Below, piece by piece: positions 6,948-15,366 of a DNA stretch of 35,122 bases (its first letter is position 1; the number at the start of each line of letters is the position of its first letter). The DNA is from an uncultured bacterium (lineage in GTDB: Bacteria; Verrucomicrobiota; Kiritimatiellia; RFP12; UBA1067): contig URIT01000018.1 in the NCBI GenBank assembly GCA_900547945.1, positions 1 to 35,122 of the forward strand, in the 5' to 3' direction. The translations under genes and the position numbers were made by a program. The notes below the pieces were generated by a model. It worked only from the letters and a program-made list of their open reading frames with translations, was not told where the DNA came from and did not search any database.

Positions 6948-9900
6948 TTATTCGTCCGTGATGGCTGCCTGGAAGAACCCGCCGCCGTCCGGCGCGGCGA
7001 CCTCAAGCGTGACCGTGCCGTCCCCGTTCCGCACGGCGGAAAGTGGACGCGCCGCGTCCCCCATCTCCGGAAGCGTCCGGCCGCTCCGCACAAGGAGCGT
7101 GTCCGCGTTCACCACGCCCCAGTCCGCCGCCCGCTCCACGGAGACCACCAGCCGCGCCATCCCCGTTTCCAGGAGTTCGAAGACCGTGATCCGAAGCCCT
7201 GCCACGATGGCGTCCGTTCGGATCTTCGCGTCGGCCATGCGCGACGTCAGCGCCTCCCGGTACGCCACATCGTCCGCGAGCGCGGGGTTGAGGCGGACCG
7301 TCACGCCCCCCGCGTCCACGCCACACGAGCGGAAGACTTGCCGCCCCAGCGTCGGACGCCCCAAGATCGTGACCGATGTGAGATTGCGCGCGTTCAGGAA
7401 GGCGTAGTCACCCAGCGACGCGATCTCCTTCACCAGGACAAGGCGCGCAAGCGACGTCGCGCCCGAAAACGCATAGCGCCCGATCGACACGGCGGCATGC
7501 ACCGGCGGATCCTCCCACCGGCGTGCCTCTGCGAACGTAATCGCCCGGAGCGACGGGATCCCCAGAAACGCCCGGTCGCCGATCTTCGTGCAGAACACCG
7601 GCAGCCACAACTCCTCCACGCCGCACGCCGTGTTGACGAACGCCCCGGCGGCGACCTCCGTCACGAAACGTCCGCCGATCCGGTCCGGAAGGATCATCCG
7701 TGAAAGCCGTTGCTTTGGATCTCTCAATCCCGTGATCCGCGCCGTATCTGCGCCAAGCGCCTCCCAAGTGTAGACGGCCTCCGGGTCGGGCACCGCCTCC
7801 GGGTCGCAGATCCACTTCGCGAAGAGCGCATGGTCGCCCGGTGCCAGCACGTCCCCGCCCGCGACGGCCTCGGGCGCACCGTTCGTCACGCCGAGGAACC
7901 ACCCCGCGAAGCGGTAGCCACCGCGCGTCGCCTCCGGCAGCGCACCGTAGATGGTCCGTACCGCCTGCGTGACGGCGACGGCGGAACCGATCCGCCCGCC
8001 GAGCGCGTCGAGGACCACGCGGCACGGAGGGGCCGCCGTCACCGTCAGCGTCCCGAAGACGGCCGTGATCTCGTAGTTCCCGGCAAGCGTCCCCGCATGG
8101 AGCCTGTGGGTAAACGAGTTGGGACGCGCGCCCTCGTTCGTGATCGTCGCAAAGCCGCCGCACGCCACCCCCTCCCCAGGGACGAATCCGTCCCCGGAGA
8201 CCGTGACCGTCGCGTTCGAGTGCGCCGTGCCGTCGTAGGCCCACGTCCCGTCCGCCGAGGTAACCGTCACCCGCCGCCGCGTAATCGTCACCCTCACCCG
8301 GTGCGTGAAGTCCTCGTAGTTCGGATTCGTCACCCGATACCACACCACATATTCACCCGCATTGGTGTAGACCGGCGGCACCTCGCTCCACGTATCAACC
8401 TGTACAACTCCCGTGGCGGCACCAGTCGACGCGTACCCGTAGTAGACCTTCGCCTCACCCGCGTCAACCAGAGCCCCCGCAAAAGTTTCAACAAGCGCAT
8501 TCGTATCGACCGTGTGCCCCGCGCCGTCATACATCGCAGACGTATCAAACTTCGAGAGCCCGTCGCCCGGAATTTCGCCGCTACCCGGCTCGCCGCCGCC
8601 ACCATCACCGCCGCCGATACTGGCCTTCGTCACCGTCAACGTGCCGTTCTCTACGGTGATGTCGTAGTTGCCCGCCGCCGTCTTCTCATTGAGCGTATAG
8701 GAGAAGGAGTTTTCGCTTGTGCCCACGACAGTCTGCGAACCCGTGAACGCATACGCCGCCCCCTCGTCGCCTACGAAGCCGTCGCCGCCGACCGTCACCA
8801 CGTGTGCCGTAAGCGGCGTGCCGTCGTAGACCTTCGCGGCGCTCTTCGAAGCGAGCGTCACCGGGCGCGGCGTGATCCTGATGCCGACCGAGCCGACAAC
8901 GGGCGCATAGTTCGGCGCCGAAACCCGATACCACACCTGCGTGTCGCAGACATCCGTGAAGACCGGTGAGGTTGCGCTCCATTCACCATCTTCCGTCGCG
9001 GCATAGGCGTAGGTCGGCGTCGTGAGGAGGTCCCTCGCTGACACGGCGATGCCATGCGCCGCGCCGTCGTAGACGTTCGTGTAGCCGACCGCCGTGATGG
9101 CCCCGCTCGGCCCAACGGGAATCGAGGCGGCGACGACCGCGATTCGACCCGTGACGACGGCAATCTCGTAGTTCGCGAGATCCGTTCCCTCCTGTGCCGT
9201 GTAGTCGAACGTGTTGGGCACCTCGCCCTCGTCCACGCGCGTCACCGTCGCCCAGTTCGAGGCGACGATGCCCTCGCCCTCCACGAAGTCGTGACCGCTT
9301 TTTATAAAATGTGGGCACGCATGTGGCTGGCCGTCGTACACGAAGTCGAGTTTCGTGCCCGAGGTGAGCGTCACCGGGCGCTTCGTGATCGTCACCTTCG
9401 CCCGGTGTACGAAGTCCTCGTAGTTCGGGTTTGTCACCTTGTACCACACCACGTACTCGCCCGCGTTGGTAAAGCAGGGAGGGATGCAGTTCATTGCGTC
9501 CGATACGGTCGCGGGGGACTGCGACCCTCCCGCCGCGTACTCCACCACGCTCTCCCCACTCATCGCCGCCGCAAAAGCCTCGGTAAGTGCATTCGTGTCA
9601 ATCGTATGCCCCTCGCCGTCGTAGACAAACGCCGCGTCGAATTTCGAGAGTCCGCCCTCCGGCACACCGCCGTCGCCCGGTTCGTTGCCATCACCTTCAC
9701 CACCGCCGATACTGGCTTTCGTCACCGTCAACGTGCCATTTACCATGCTGATCTCGTAGTTATCGACCGACGTGTTCTCATTGAGCGTGTAGGTAAAGGT
9801 ATTTTCGCTTGTGCCCACGACAGTCTGCGAACCCGTGAACGCATACGTCGCCCCTTCACCATCGGCGAACCCGTCGCCGCCAACCACCACCTCGTGTGCC

Positions 9901-12900
9901 GTGAGCGGCATGCCGTCGTAGACCTTCGTGGCGCTCTTCGAAGCGAGCGTCACCGGGCGCGGCGTAATCCTGACGCCGACCGAGCCGACAACGGGCGCAT
10001 AGTTCGGATCCGAGACCCGGTACCACACCTGCGTGTCGCAGACGTCGCCGAAGGCCGGCGACACATCGGCCCAGGCGTCGGCCTCGTCCGCGCGGTACTG
10101 TACCGTCGGTGTCGTCAACAGCCCGGCCACCGACACGGCGATGCCATGCGCCGCGCCGTCGTAGACGTTCGTGTAGCCGACCGCCGTGATGGCCCCGCTC
10201 GGCCCAACGGGAATCGAGGCGGCGACGACCGCGATTCGACCCGTGACGACGGCAATCTCGTAGTTCGCGAGATCCGTTCCCTCCTGTGCCGTGTAGTCGA
10301 ACGTGTTGGGCACCTCGCCCTCGTCCACGCGCGTCACCGTCGCCCAGTTCGAGGCGACGATGCCCTCGCCCTCCACGAAGTCGTGACCGCTTTTTATAAA
10401 ATGTGGGCACGCATGTGGCTGGCCGTCGTACACGAAGTCGAGTTTCGTGCCCGAGGTGAGCGTCACGGTGCGCGGGCGGATCTCCAGGAGCGCGTTCGTC
10501 GTGAACGGCGCGTAGTTCGGCGACGCGACGCGGTACCACACGCACGTCGAGACGGCGTTCGTGAAGACCGGATTCTCCGGCGCGAACGGCACGCGCGACG
10601 GGTCGGGCGAATACGTGACCGCCGCGCCGTCCGCCGCGAGCGCCGGATTCAGCAGCGGTGCGACCGAAATCGTATGCCCTTCGCCGTCGTAGACCGCCAC
10701 GCAATCCGCGCGGGCCAGCGCCCCGGGCGCCGGGGGCGCGGAGGGGTCGTCCGGGTCGAACGGGTTCACGACCGCGCCCGGCGTCACCGTCACGGAGCCG
10801 TCCACCACGTGGAAGACGACATCCGCGAAATCCGGGTTCACGTTCGCGAAATCGGATGCCGACATGCCGAACGCCGTCGTCCCGACGGCCGTCCGCACCG
10901 CGTTCGAGCAGCCGGTGAAGACGAAGTCGTCCGCCGTGTAGAACGGGTCGCTGATTGCGACGTCGAACCCGCCCGCGCGCTTCTCGCGCCCGTCGTAGGG
11001 GTAGGTCGCCGTATGGCCCGTGATTGTCACCTCCACGCCGGTACGCGGCGGCCGCGTGGAGCCGTCCCCGCGCACGGAGAAGGTCGCGAGGTAGGTGGCG
11101 TCGCCCGCCATCCACCGGCACACGTACTCGCCCGGCGCGAGGCTGTCCAGGCGGTGGTCGGCCTCCTCGGCGACACCCAACGCCCGGACCTCCTCCCCGT
11201 TCACCGTGAGCGTCCCCGACTCCGCGCCGTCCCACCGCGTCGAGAGGCGGCAGACCGCCGAGGCCACGCCCCGGTCCGAGACGGGCAGCACCTTGTAGAG
11301 GCCAATCCGCGTGTCGAGCGCGACGGGGGCCGCCGTCACCGTCCGCACGCCCGCGCCGTCCGGCGGCAGAATGGATGCGCCGCCCCGCACGCAGAACGTC
11401 GCGAGGTTCGTCGACGCATCCGTCGTCCACTGGCACACATATTCGCCCGGCGCGAGGCCGTCCAGTACATGGTCCGCCTCCTCGTCCGACCCGAGCCGCG
11501 CCGCCGCCGCGCCGTTCACCGTCAGCACGCCCTCCGGCACGCCATCCCACCGCGTCGAGAGCCGCAGCGTGGCCGCGTCCTCCACCACCTTCACGAGCCC
11601 GATCCGCGTATCGAGCGTGATCGCCGCCGCCGTCGCCGTCCGCACGCCCGCGCCGTCCGGCGGCAGGACGGACGCCCCGCCCCGCACGCAGAACGTCGCA
11701 AGGTTCGTCGACGCACCCGTCGTCCACTGGCACACATATTCGCCCGGCGCGAGGCTGTCCATGCGGTGGTTGGACTCTTCGGATGCCTCCAGTGTCCGAA
11801 CCTCCTCCCCGTTCACCGTCAGCACGCCCACCTCCGTGCCGTCCCACCGCGTCGAGAGCCGCAGCGTGGCAACGTCCTCCACCACCTTCATGAGCCCGAT
11901 CCGCGTATCGAGCGTGATCGTCGCCGCTGTCGCCGTCCGCACGCCCGCGCCGTCCGGCGGCAGGACGGACGCCCCACCCCGCACGCAAAACGTCGCGAGG
12001 TTCGTCGACGCGCCCGTCGTCCACTGGCACACGTACTCGCCCGGCGCGAGGCCGCCCAGTACATGGTCCGCCTCTTCGTCCGCCCCGAGCCGCGCCGCCG
12101 TCGCGCCGTTCACCGTCAGCACACCCTCCGGCACGCCGTCCCATCGCGTCGAGAGCCGGAGCGCCGCCGCGCCCTCCACCACCTTCACAAGCCCGATCCG
12201 CGTGTCGAGCGTGACGGGCGACGCCGTCGCCGTCCGCACGCCCGCGCCGTCCGGCGGCAGGGCGGACGCCCCGCCCCGCACGCAGAACGTCGCGAGGTTC
12301 GTCGACGCACCCGTCGTCCACTGGCACACATATTCGCCCGGCGCGAGGCCGTCCAGTACGTGGTCGGCCTCAGCTTCCGCCCCGAGCCGCGCCGCCTCCG
12401 TACCGTTCACCGTCAGCACACCCTCCGGCACGCCGTCCCACCGCGTCGAGAGCCGCAGCGTGGCCGCGTCCTCCACCACCTTCACGAGCCCGATCCGCGT
12501 ATCGAGCGTGATCGCCGCCGCCGTCGCCGTCCGCACGCCCGCGCCGTCCGGCGGCAGAATGGATGCGCCACCCCGCACGCAGAAGGTCGCGAGGTTCGTC
12601 GACGCGCCCGTCGTCCACTGGCACACATATTCGCCCGGCGCGAGGCCGTCCAGCACATGGCCGGTCTCCGCGTCCGCCCCGAGCCGCGCCGCCTCCACAC
12701 CGTTCACCGTCAGCGTCCCCGCCCCGGCGTCGTCCCATCGTGTCGAGAGCCGGAGTGTCGCCGCGTCCTCCACAACCTTCACGAGCCCGATCCGCGTGTC
12801 GAGCGTCAGCGCAGGGGTCGTCACCGTCCTGACCGTCCCCGCGCACGCCGCCGCACAGGCCCCGCACGCCAGCAACCCAGCAATCTTCTTCAGTACCGTC

Positions 12901-12923
12901 TTCACGCCAGTCCCCCGTTTCAT
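6948..12923 (-). CDS. Giant modular secreted protein: six novel repeats, MBG domains, InlB-type repeat, BspA LRR
   Basis: The predicted protein has 1991 residues. A signal peptide (MKRGTGVKTVLKKIAGLLACGACAAACA) supports the ATG at 12923, which has AGGGAG about 11 nt upstream. The frame is open for 75 more codons upstream without a plausible start context. Residues about 30-620 are six copies of a ~98-residue unit with LDTRIGLVKVVE, LRLSTRWDG, LTVNGEE, LAPGEYVCQWTT and LATFCVRGG. Residues about 630-1630 hold a series of MBG/YDG-type domains (recurring VYDG, NYEI, GTLTVT). About 1630-1700 is an InlB B-repeat-like unit ending FAGWFLG...LFAKW. About 1710-1870 is a BspA-like LRR_5 stretch (IGDRAFLGIPSLRAITF, IGRYAFSGATSLARLVL). 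Such proteins are exported adhesins or scaffold-like surface proteins; the ligand is unknown. Confidence 0.88.
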   Translation of the reverse strand: MKRGTGVKTVLKKIAGLLACGACAAACAGTVRTVTTPALTLDTRIGLVKVVEDAATLRLSTRWDDAGAGTLTVNGVEAARLGADAETGHVLDGLAPGEYVCQWTTGASTNLATFCVRGGASILPPDGAGVRTATAAAITLDTRIGLVKVVEDAATLRLSTRWDGVPEGVLTVNGTEAARLGAEAEADHVLDGLAPGEYVCQWTTGASTNLATFCVRGGASALPPDGAGVRTATASPVTLDTRIGLVKVVEGAAALRLSTRWDGVPEGVLTVNGATAARLGADEEADHVLGGLAPGEYVCQWTTGASTNLATFCVRGGASVLPPDGAGVRTATAATITLDTRIGLMKVVEDVATLRLSTRWDGTEVGVLTVNGEEVRTLEASEESNHRMDSLAPGEYVCQWTTGASTNLATFCVRGGASVLPPDGAGVRTATAAAITLDTRIGLVKVVEDAATLRLSTRWDGVPEGVLTVNGAAAARLGSDEEADHVLDGLAPGEYVCQWTTDASTNLATFCVRGGASILPPDGAGVRTVTAAPVALDTRIGLYKVLPVSDRGVASAVCRLSTRWDGAESGTLTVNGEEVRALGVAEEADHRLDSLAPGEYVCRWMAGDATYLATFSVRGDGSTRPPRTGVEVTITGHTATYPYDGREKRAGGFDVAISDPFYTADDFVFTGCSNAVRTAVGTTAFGMSASDFANVNPDFADVVFHVVDGSVTVTPGAVVNPFDPDDPSAPPAPGALARADCVAVYDGEGHTISVAPLLNPALAADGAAVTYSPDPSRVPFAPENPVFTNAVSTCVWYRVASPNYAPFTTNALLEIRPRTVTLTSGTKLDFVYDGQPHACPHFIKSGHDFVEGEGIVASNWATVTRVDEGEVPNTFDYTAQEGTDLANYEIAVVTGRIAVVAASIPVGPSGAITAVGYTNVYDGAAHGIAVSVAGLLTTPTVQYRADEADAWADVSPAFGDVCDTQVWYRVSDPNYAPVVGSVGVRITPRPVTLASKSATKVYDGMPLTAHEVVVGGDGFADGEGATYAFTGSQTVVGTSENTFTYTLNENTSVDNYEISMVNGTLTVTKASIGGGEGDGNEPGDGGVPEGGLSKFDAAFVYDGEGHTIDTNALTEAFAAAMSGESVVEYAAGGSQSPATVSDAMNCIPPCFTNAGEYVVWYKVTNPNYEDFVHRAKVTITKRPVTLTSGTKLDFVYDGQPHACPHFIKSGHDFVEGEGIVASNWATVTRVDEGEVPNTFDYTAQEGTDLANYEIAVVTGRIAVVAASIPVGPSGAITAVGYTNVYDGAAHGIAVSARDLLTTPTYAYAATEDGEWSATSPVFTDVCDTQVWYRVSAPNYAPVVGSVGIRITPRPVTLASKSAAKVYDGTPLTAHVVTVGGDGFVGDEGAAYAFTGSQTVVGTSENSFSYTLNEKTAAGNYDITVENGTLTVTKASIGGGDGGGGEPGSGEIPGDGLSKFDTSAMYDGAGHTVDTNALVETFAGALVDAGEAKVYYGYASTGAATGVVQVDTWSEVPPVYTNAGEYVVWYRVTNPNYEDFTHRVRVTITRRRVTVTSADGTWAYDGTAHSNATVTVSGDGFVPGEGVACGGFATITNEGARPNSFTHRLHAGTLAGNYEITAVFGTLTVTAAPPCRVVLDALGGRIGSAVAVTQAVRTIYGALPEATRGGYRFAGWFLGVTNGAPEAVAGGDVLAPGDHALFAKWICDPEAVPDPEAVYTWEALGADTARITGLRDPKQRLSRMILPDRIGGRFVTEVAAGAFVNTACGVEELWLPVFCTKIGDRAFLGIPSLRAITFAEARRWEDPPVHAAVSIGRYAFSGATSLARLVLVKEIASLGDYAFLNARNLTSVTILGRPTLGRQVFRSCGVDAGGVTVRLNPALADDVAYREALTSRMADAKIRTDAIVAGLRITVFELLETGMARLVVSVERAADWGVVNADTLLVRSGRTLPEMGDAARPLSAVRNGDGTVTLEVAAPDGGGFFQAAITDE
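9040..9374. repeat. 335-bp identical internal duplication, copy 1
   Basis: The stretch is identical base for base to 10132-10466, an offset of 1092 bp (364 codons), inside the giant surface protein gene. It encodes the end of one MBG-type module and the start of the next, including the CPHFIKSGHDFVEGEG segment with an AT-rich TTTTTATAAAATG core. Confidence 0.95.
10132..10466. repeat. 335-bp identical internal duplication, copy 2
   Basis: Partner of 9040-9374, with no difference found by eye. Flanking modules are related but clearly diverged, so identity of this block alone points to recent gene conversion or duplication. Confidence 0.95.
11045..12840 (-). repeat. Six ~295-bp coding repeats in the N-terminal part of the surface protein
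   Basis: Six consecutive units of about 98 codons, each ending in the equivalent of RGGASxLPPDGAG. The first five are very similar; the sixth, nearest the MBG region, is most diverged and has an insertion after YKVL (PVSDRGVASAV). High DNA identity between neighbours would allow copy-number change by recombination. Confidence 0.9.
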
Positions 12924-13157
12924 CGTCTTGCCACTCCCTCGAATGACCTCCGGCCGGTCAACACGGAGCGCACGGAGGTACGAAGACCCAAAGGTGAATT
13001 TCGGGGTTGCCATACGCACCTGTTCATTCGCTTCCTCTCCCGTCATGTAAATTTCACGCTCTCGCCATGCCAACCAACCAGAACTCTGCGGTGGAATTTT
13101 GATCGCCATCAACAGTTGTAGTCCCTCTTGACCGGCAGAAAATGGCATGTAGCCAAA

Positions 13158-14312
13158 TCAGCGTAGTGTCATGAAGAGACGAAAGCCGTAGTAACAACGA
13201 TAAGTACTACTCTCAAAGTAACGACTTCCTTGATCAGTACCGGTTCGATTCGACGACGGTCCTCCACGCAAAACACGATAGGGCGCACCCGATTGTGAAG
13301 TACCGACAGGGTCAGGGCCTGACAAAAATTCATCAGAAAACCTATCGTAATAGTCACGGCACCATTCAAGAACATTTGTTCCATGCATGTCGTAGAGTCC
13401 CCAGGCATTAGGTAATCCCCTGCCAACCGACACACCGTTAGCGTCTACTACATTAACGCCGATTGCGTCATCACGCCCATTATTGTACTCTGTCATCGTA
13501 CCTGCCCGACAGGCGTACTCCCATTGCGCCTCCGTCGGCAGATCAAATCCCTGCATACCCGTCTTGATACGTAATTGCCCCAAGAAACTCGATGAATCCA
13601 CTTCCCCTGACAAAGGGTTGGCTGTTCCACGAATAGTGGTATGAGAAACACCAGATACCGACCTCAAATTTAGCGAAGTTCCCCCACCTTCCATCACAAG
13701 GCTCCATTGTGCCACTGTCATTTTAAAAATCCCCGCATAGAAGTCTTTGGAAAGAGAGTAGCGCCCGAGTGGGTCGGTTCCAGCCGGGATTCGACGTAGA
13801 ACGAGTTTTGTCGTTTTGTACTCATCCGTCCAACCATCTTTTGGAATCGCCGACAGGTAAGAAATTGGGAATCGAACAATCGTTCCGTCATTCGTTGTGC
13901 TCGATGAAAGATCGATTACCATGTAGAGTCCATTATCTGGAACAGTCTCACCAACCGTCCACACGGAGACGGAGAAAGCGAGGGATGGAATAAGAACATC
14001 CAACGCATCCGTATCCGCGTCCCACGTCACGCGATGACGTCCCGCAGGGAGTTTTCCAAGACTGGAAAGCGCAATCTTGTCATCATAGCGCATCGTCGTT
14101 AAGGTGATATTCGTCTGGCCAACTGTGTCCTTCGCCTCCACACGTACGGCAAAGTTCGATCCTTCCACCGCGCTGTCAATCGTGAAGTCGATACCGACCT
14201 TTCCGTTCCACGGATAGCGCTGATGCGCCTCTACATCCTTCACCTCAAACGCAATGTCAGCACATGCGACCACTGTCGCAAGTGATGCCACCAGCAACCA
14301 AACCATCCTCAT
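13158..14312 (-). CDS. Secreted SUMF1/FGE-sulfatase-domain protein
   Basis: The 384-residue protein has a signal sequence (MRMVWLLVASLATVVACA); VVAC at 14-17 could be a lipobox. An N-terminal beta-rich region (about 20-140, EVKDVEAHQRYPWNGKVGIDF) precedes the SUMF1 fold. That fold is marked by MTVAQWSLVM, LPTEAQWEYACRAGT, NAWGLYDMHGTNVLEWCRDYY and PYRVLRGGP...YYGFRL. The paired cysteines of true formylglycine-generating enzyme are not apparent, so it is probably not a sulfatase activator; many such secreted domains have unknown or ligand-binding roles. ATG at 14312 has AGAGGA about 9 nt upstream. The gene is visibly richer in A/T than its neighbours, which suggests separate acquisition. It has its own promoter at 14828-14856 and a leader of about 510 nt. 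Confidence 0.85.
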   Translation of the reverse strand: MRMVWLLVASLATVVACADIAFEVKDVEAHQRYPWNGKVGIDFTIDSAVEGSNFAVRVEAKDTVGQTNITLTTMRYDDKIALSSLGKLPAGRHRVTWDADTDALDVLIPSLAFSVSVWTVGETVPDNGLYMVIDLSSSTTNDGTIVRFPISYLSAIPKDGWTDEYKTTKLVLRRIPAGTDPLGRYSLSKDFYAGIFKMTVAQWSLVMEGGGTSLNLRSVSGVSHTTIRGTANPLSGEVDSSSFLGQLRIKTGMQGFDLPTEAQWEYACRAGTMTEYNNGRDDAIGVNVVDANGVSVGRGLPNAWGLYDMHGTNVLEWCRDYYDRFSDEFLSGPDPVGTSQSGAPYRVLRGGPSSNRTGTDQGSRYFESSTYRCYYGFRLFMTLR

Positions 14313-14821
14313 AACGTATGTTCCTCTTCTCTCCCGCGCCAACCGTACAAGGCCGACCTCCCCGGCGCGGAAAATGGGGTGGCGTGCCTTCACAACTCAT
14401 GTTCTGTGCGAGGCACGACCAAGCGCCTAATCAAAAACACGGAATAGAAGACACGCCACGTGATTACACACGCGACGCATCTCACATATTCGGCTCTTGA
14501 TTTGAAGATTTGGTCGATTTTCGCACAAAGCTCGAATACGCAAGACTGCGTACGTAGCCGGATCCTTTCGGGATTCCCGGCACCCCCAGTTCCTCCGTCC
14601 TTGTCTGAGACGGCCTTCCGGGGTTCCACCCTCCAGACCTACACCCGCGCACGAAGCGCGCATCCAGGTCCTTCGGGTCTCAGGTCGGTGGATGGTACCC
14701 ACCGGCTCTGGTAAAGAACAATCTGCGCCTCAGCGGTCGTCGACCGCCTCCCCGCAGCCGCCCGATGGTGTACATCCCACCTGGCGGAGGAGATGTTCGG
14801 CCTCCTCTTGGGAAACCAAAC
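14313..14821 (-). ncRNA. Long structured 5' leader, possibly a regulatory RNA
   Basis: About 510 nt separate the predicted start of transcription (about 14821) from the ATG at 14312, with no convincing gene inside. On the minus strand the first half is packed with stems: GAGGAG/CTCCTC near the 5' end, GGTGGGT-ACC-ATCCACC (14702-14686), and a GACCT/AGGTC hairpin closed by GCGCGCTTCGTGCGC. CCAG/CTGG arms could enclose the last two. CTGAGAC (14683-14677) can pair with GTCTCAG (14611-14605), an alternative to the local folds. GGAGGGTGGAACCCCGG (about 14634-14618) resembles the T-box antiterminator motif, but no terminator with a U-run follows and I could not place a specifier loop. I could not match it to RNase P, SRP, tmRNA or 6S RNA. 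It may be a riboswitch-like leader or a separate ncRNA. Confidence 0.4.
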
Positions 14822-14827
14822 GCCGAA

Positions 14828-14856
14828 ATTCTACCACAAACCTTCGAATCGGGCAA
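14828..14856 (-). promoter_or_regulatory. Promoter of the SUMF1-gene leader
   Basis: TTGCCC (14856-14851), 17-bp spacer, TAGAAT (14833-14828), with TGG directly before the -10 giving an extended -10. Predicted start near 14821. Confidence 0.65.
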
Positions 14857-14896
14857 TCACGAACCCAACTGCCATGGATCGAAAAATGGCCGAAGC

Positions 14897-14916
14897 TGTT
14901 TCTTTAGAAAGAAACG
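14897..14916. repeat. 20-bp near-palindrome, second copy
   Basis: TGTTTCTTTAGAAAGAAACG matches 5801-5820 in 19 of 20 positions and lies about 40 nt upstream of the -35 box at 14856. Confidence 0.55.
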
Positions 14917-14942
14917 TACCCACGTCTCCTGCCATTACACGC

Positions 14943-14974
14943 AAAAACCCGGCCCTTCCTCACAGACCGGGGTT
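14943..14974 (-). terminator. Intrinsic terminator between the LamG-like gene and the SUMF1 leader
   Basis: On the minus strand AACCCCGG pairs with CCGGGTT (one bulge) around a 14-nt loop and is followed by TTTTTG. It is about 390 nt beyond the stop codon at 15367 and would separate that transcript from the SUMF1 unit. Confidence 0.6.
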
Positions 14975-15110
14975 GAAGTCGTATGCAATGCGTTTACGAC
15001 GAAGGTACAAAACTGGACTTTTTTATGAGCGAACTTACCCATTGCCTTTCCACTTTTATGAGCGTTTCTCCACGCCCGATCTTTTGTGCGGTCAGAGGAG
15101 GCCCTTGCAG

Positions 15111-15324
15111 AACCCCAGCCCAGCCTCCGGCCGCGACAAGCGCGGCCCTCCCGTATCTTCGCAAAACCGCAAAGATTCGCCGGTTTTCGGGAACGCGACC
15201 CTCCCGTATTTTCGCAAAACCCCAGCCCAGCCTCCGGCCGCGACAAGCGCGGCCCTCCCGTATCTTCGCAAAACCGCAAAGATTCGTCGGTTTTCGGGAG
15301 GGCCGCGCTTGTCGCGGCCGAGAG
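15111..15324. repeat. 107-bp tandem repeat with inverted hairpin copies
   Basis: Two copies start at 15111 and 15218. Each contains the palindrome GGCCGCGACAAGCGCGGCC followed by CTCCCGTATCTTCGC and CAAAGATTCGYCGGTTTTCGGG. The second copy ends in GGGAGGGCCGCGCTTGTCGCGG, an inverted copy of the palindrome with its flank, so the whole region can fold into a long hairpin. No gene is supported here. Confidence 0.85.
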
Positions 15325-15330
15325 AGGAGT

Positions 15331-15358
15331 GGGCGGACGCGCGGGAGCGCGTCCGCCC
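15331..15358 (-). terminator. Strong GC-rich hairpin after the LamG-like gene
   Basis: Eleven perfectly paired bases (GGGCGGACGCG at 15331-15341 with CGCGTCCGCCC at 15348-15358) around a 6-nt loop, 8 bp past the TAG stop at 15367. It lacks a U-run, so it may protect the mRNA 3' end or work with the terminator at 14943. Confidence 0.6.
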
Positions 15359-15366
15359 CGGGGCGG

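Noticed and set aside
9054..13121. Long plus-strand open frame of about 1355 codons opposite the giant surface protein
   Set aside because: It is the antisense shadow of a repetitive high-GC gene: Arg/His-rich, copies the periodicity of the minus-strand repeats, and has no initiation signals or recognisable domains.
12924..13148. 75-codon in-frame N-terminal extension of the giant surface protein
   Set aside because: It would bury the signal peptide at residue 76; the start at 12923 gives a proper secreted N-terminus with an SD site.
14600..14640. T-box riboswitch call
   Set aside because: The AGGGTGGAACC stretch is suggestive, but no specifier loop could be placed, no terminator with U-run follows, and the downstream gene is not an amino-acid gene. 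Kept only as an unassigned leader.
14427..14702. Short minus-strand ORF in the SUMF1 leader
   Set aside because: No Shine-Dalgarno or leaderless context, no domain, and it overlaps strong RNA stems; the region is better explained as structured RNA.
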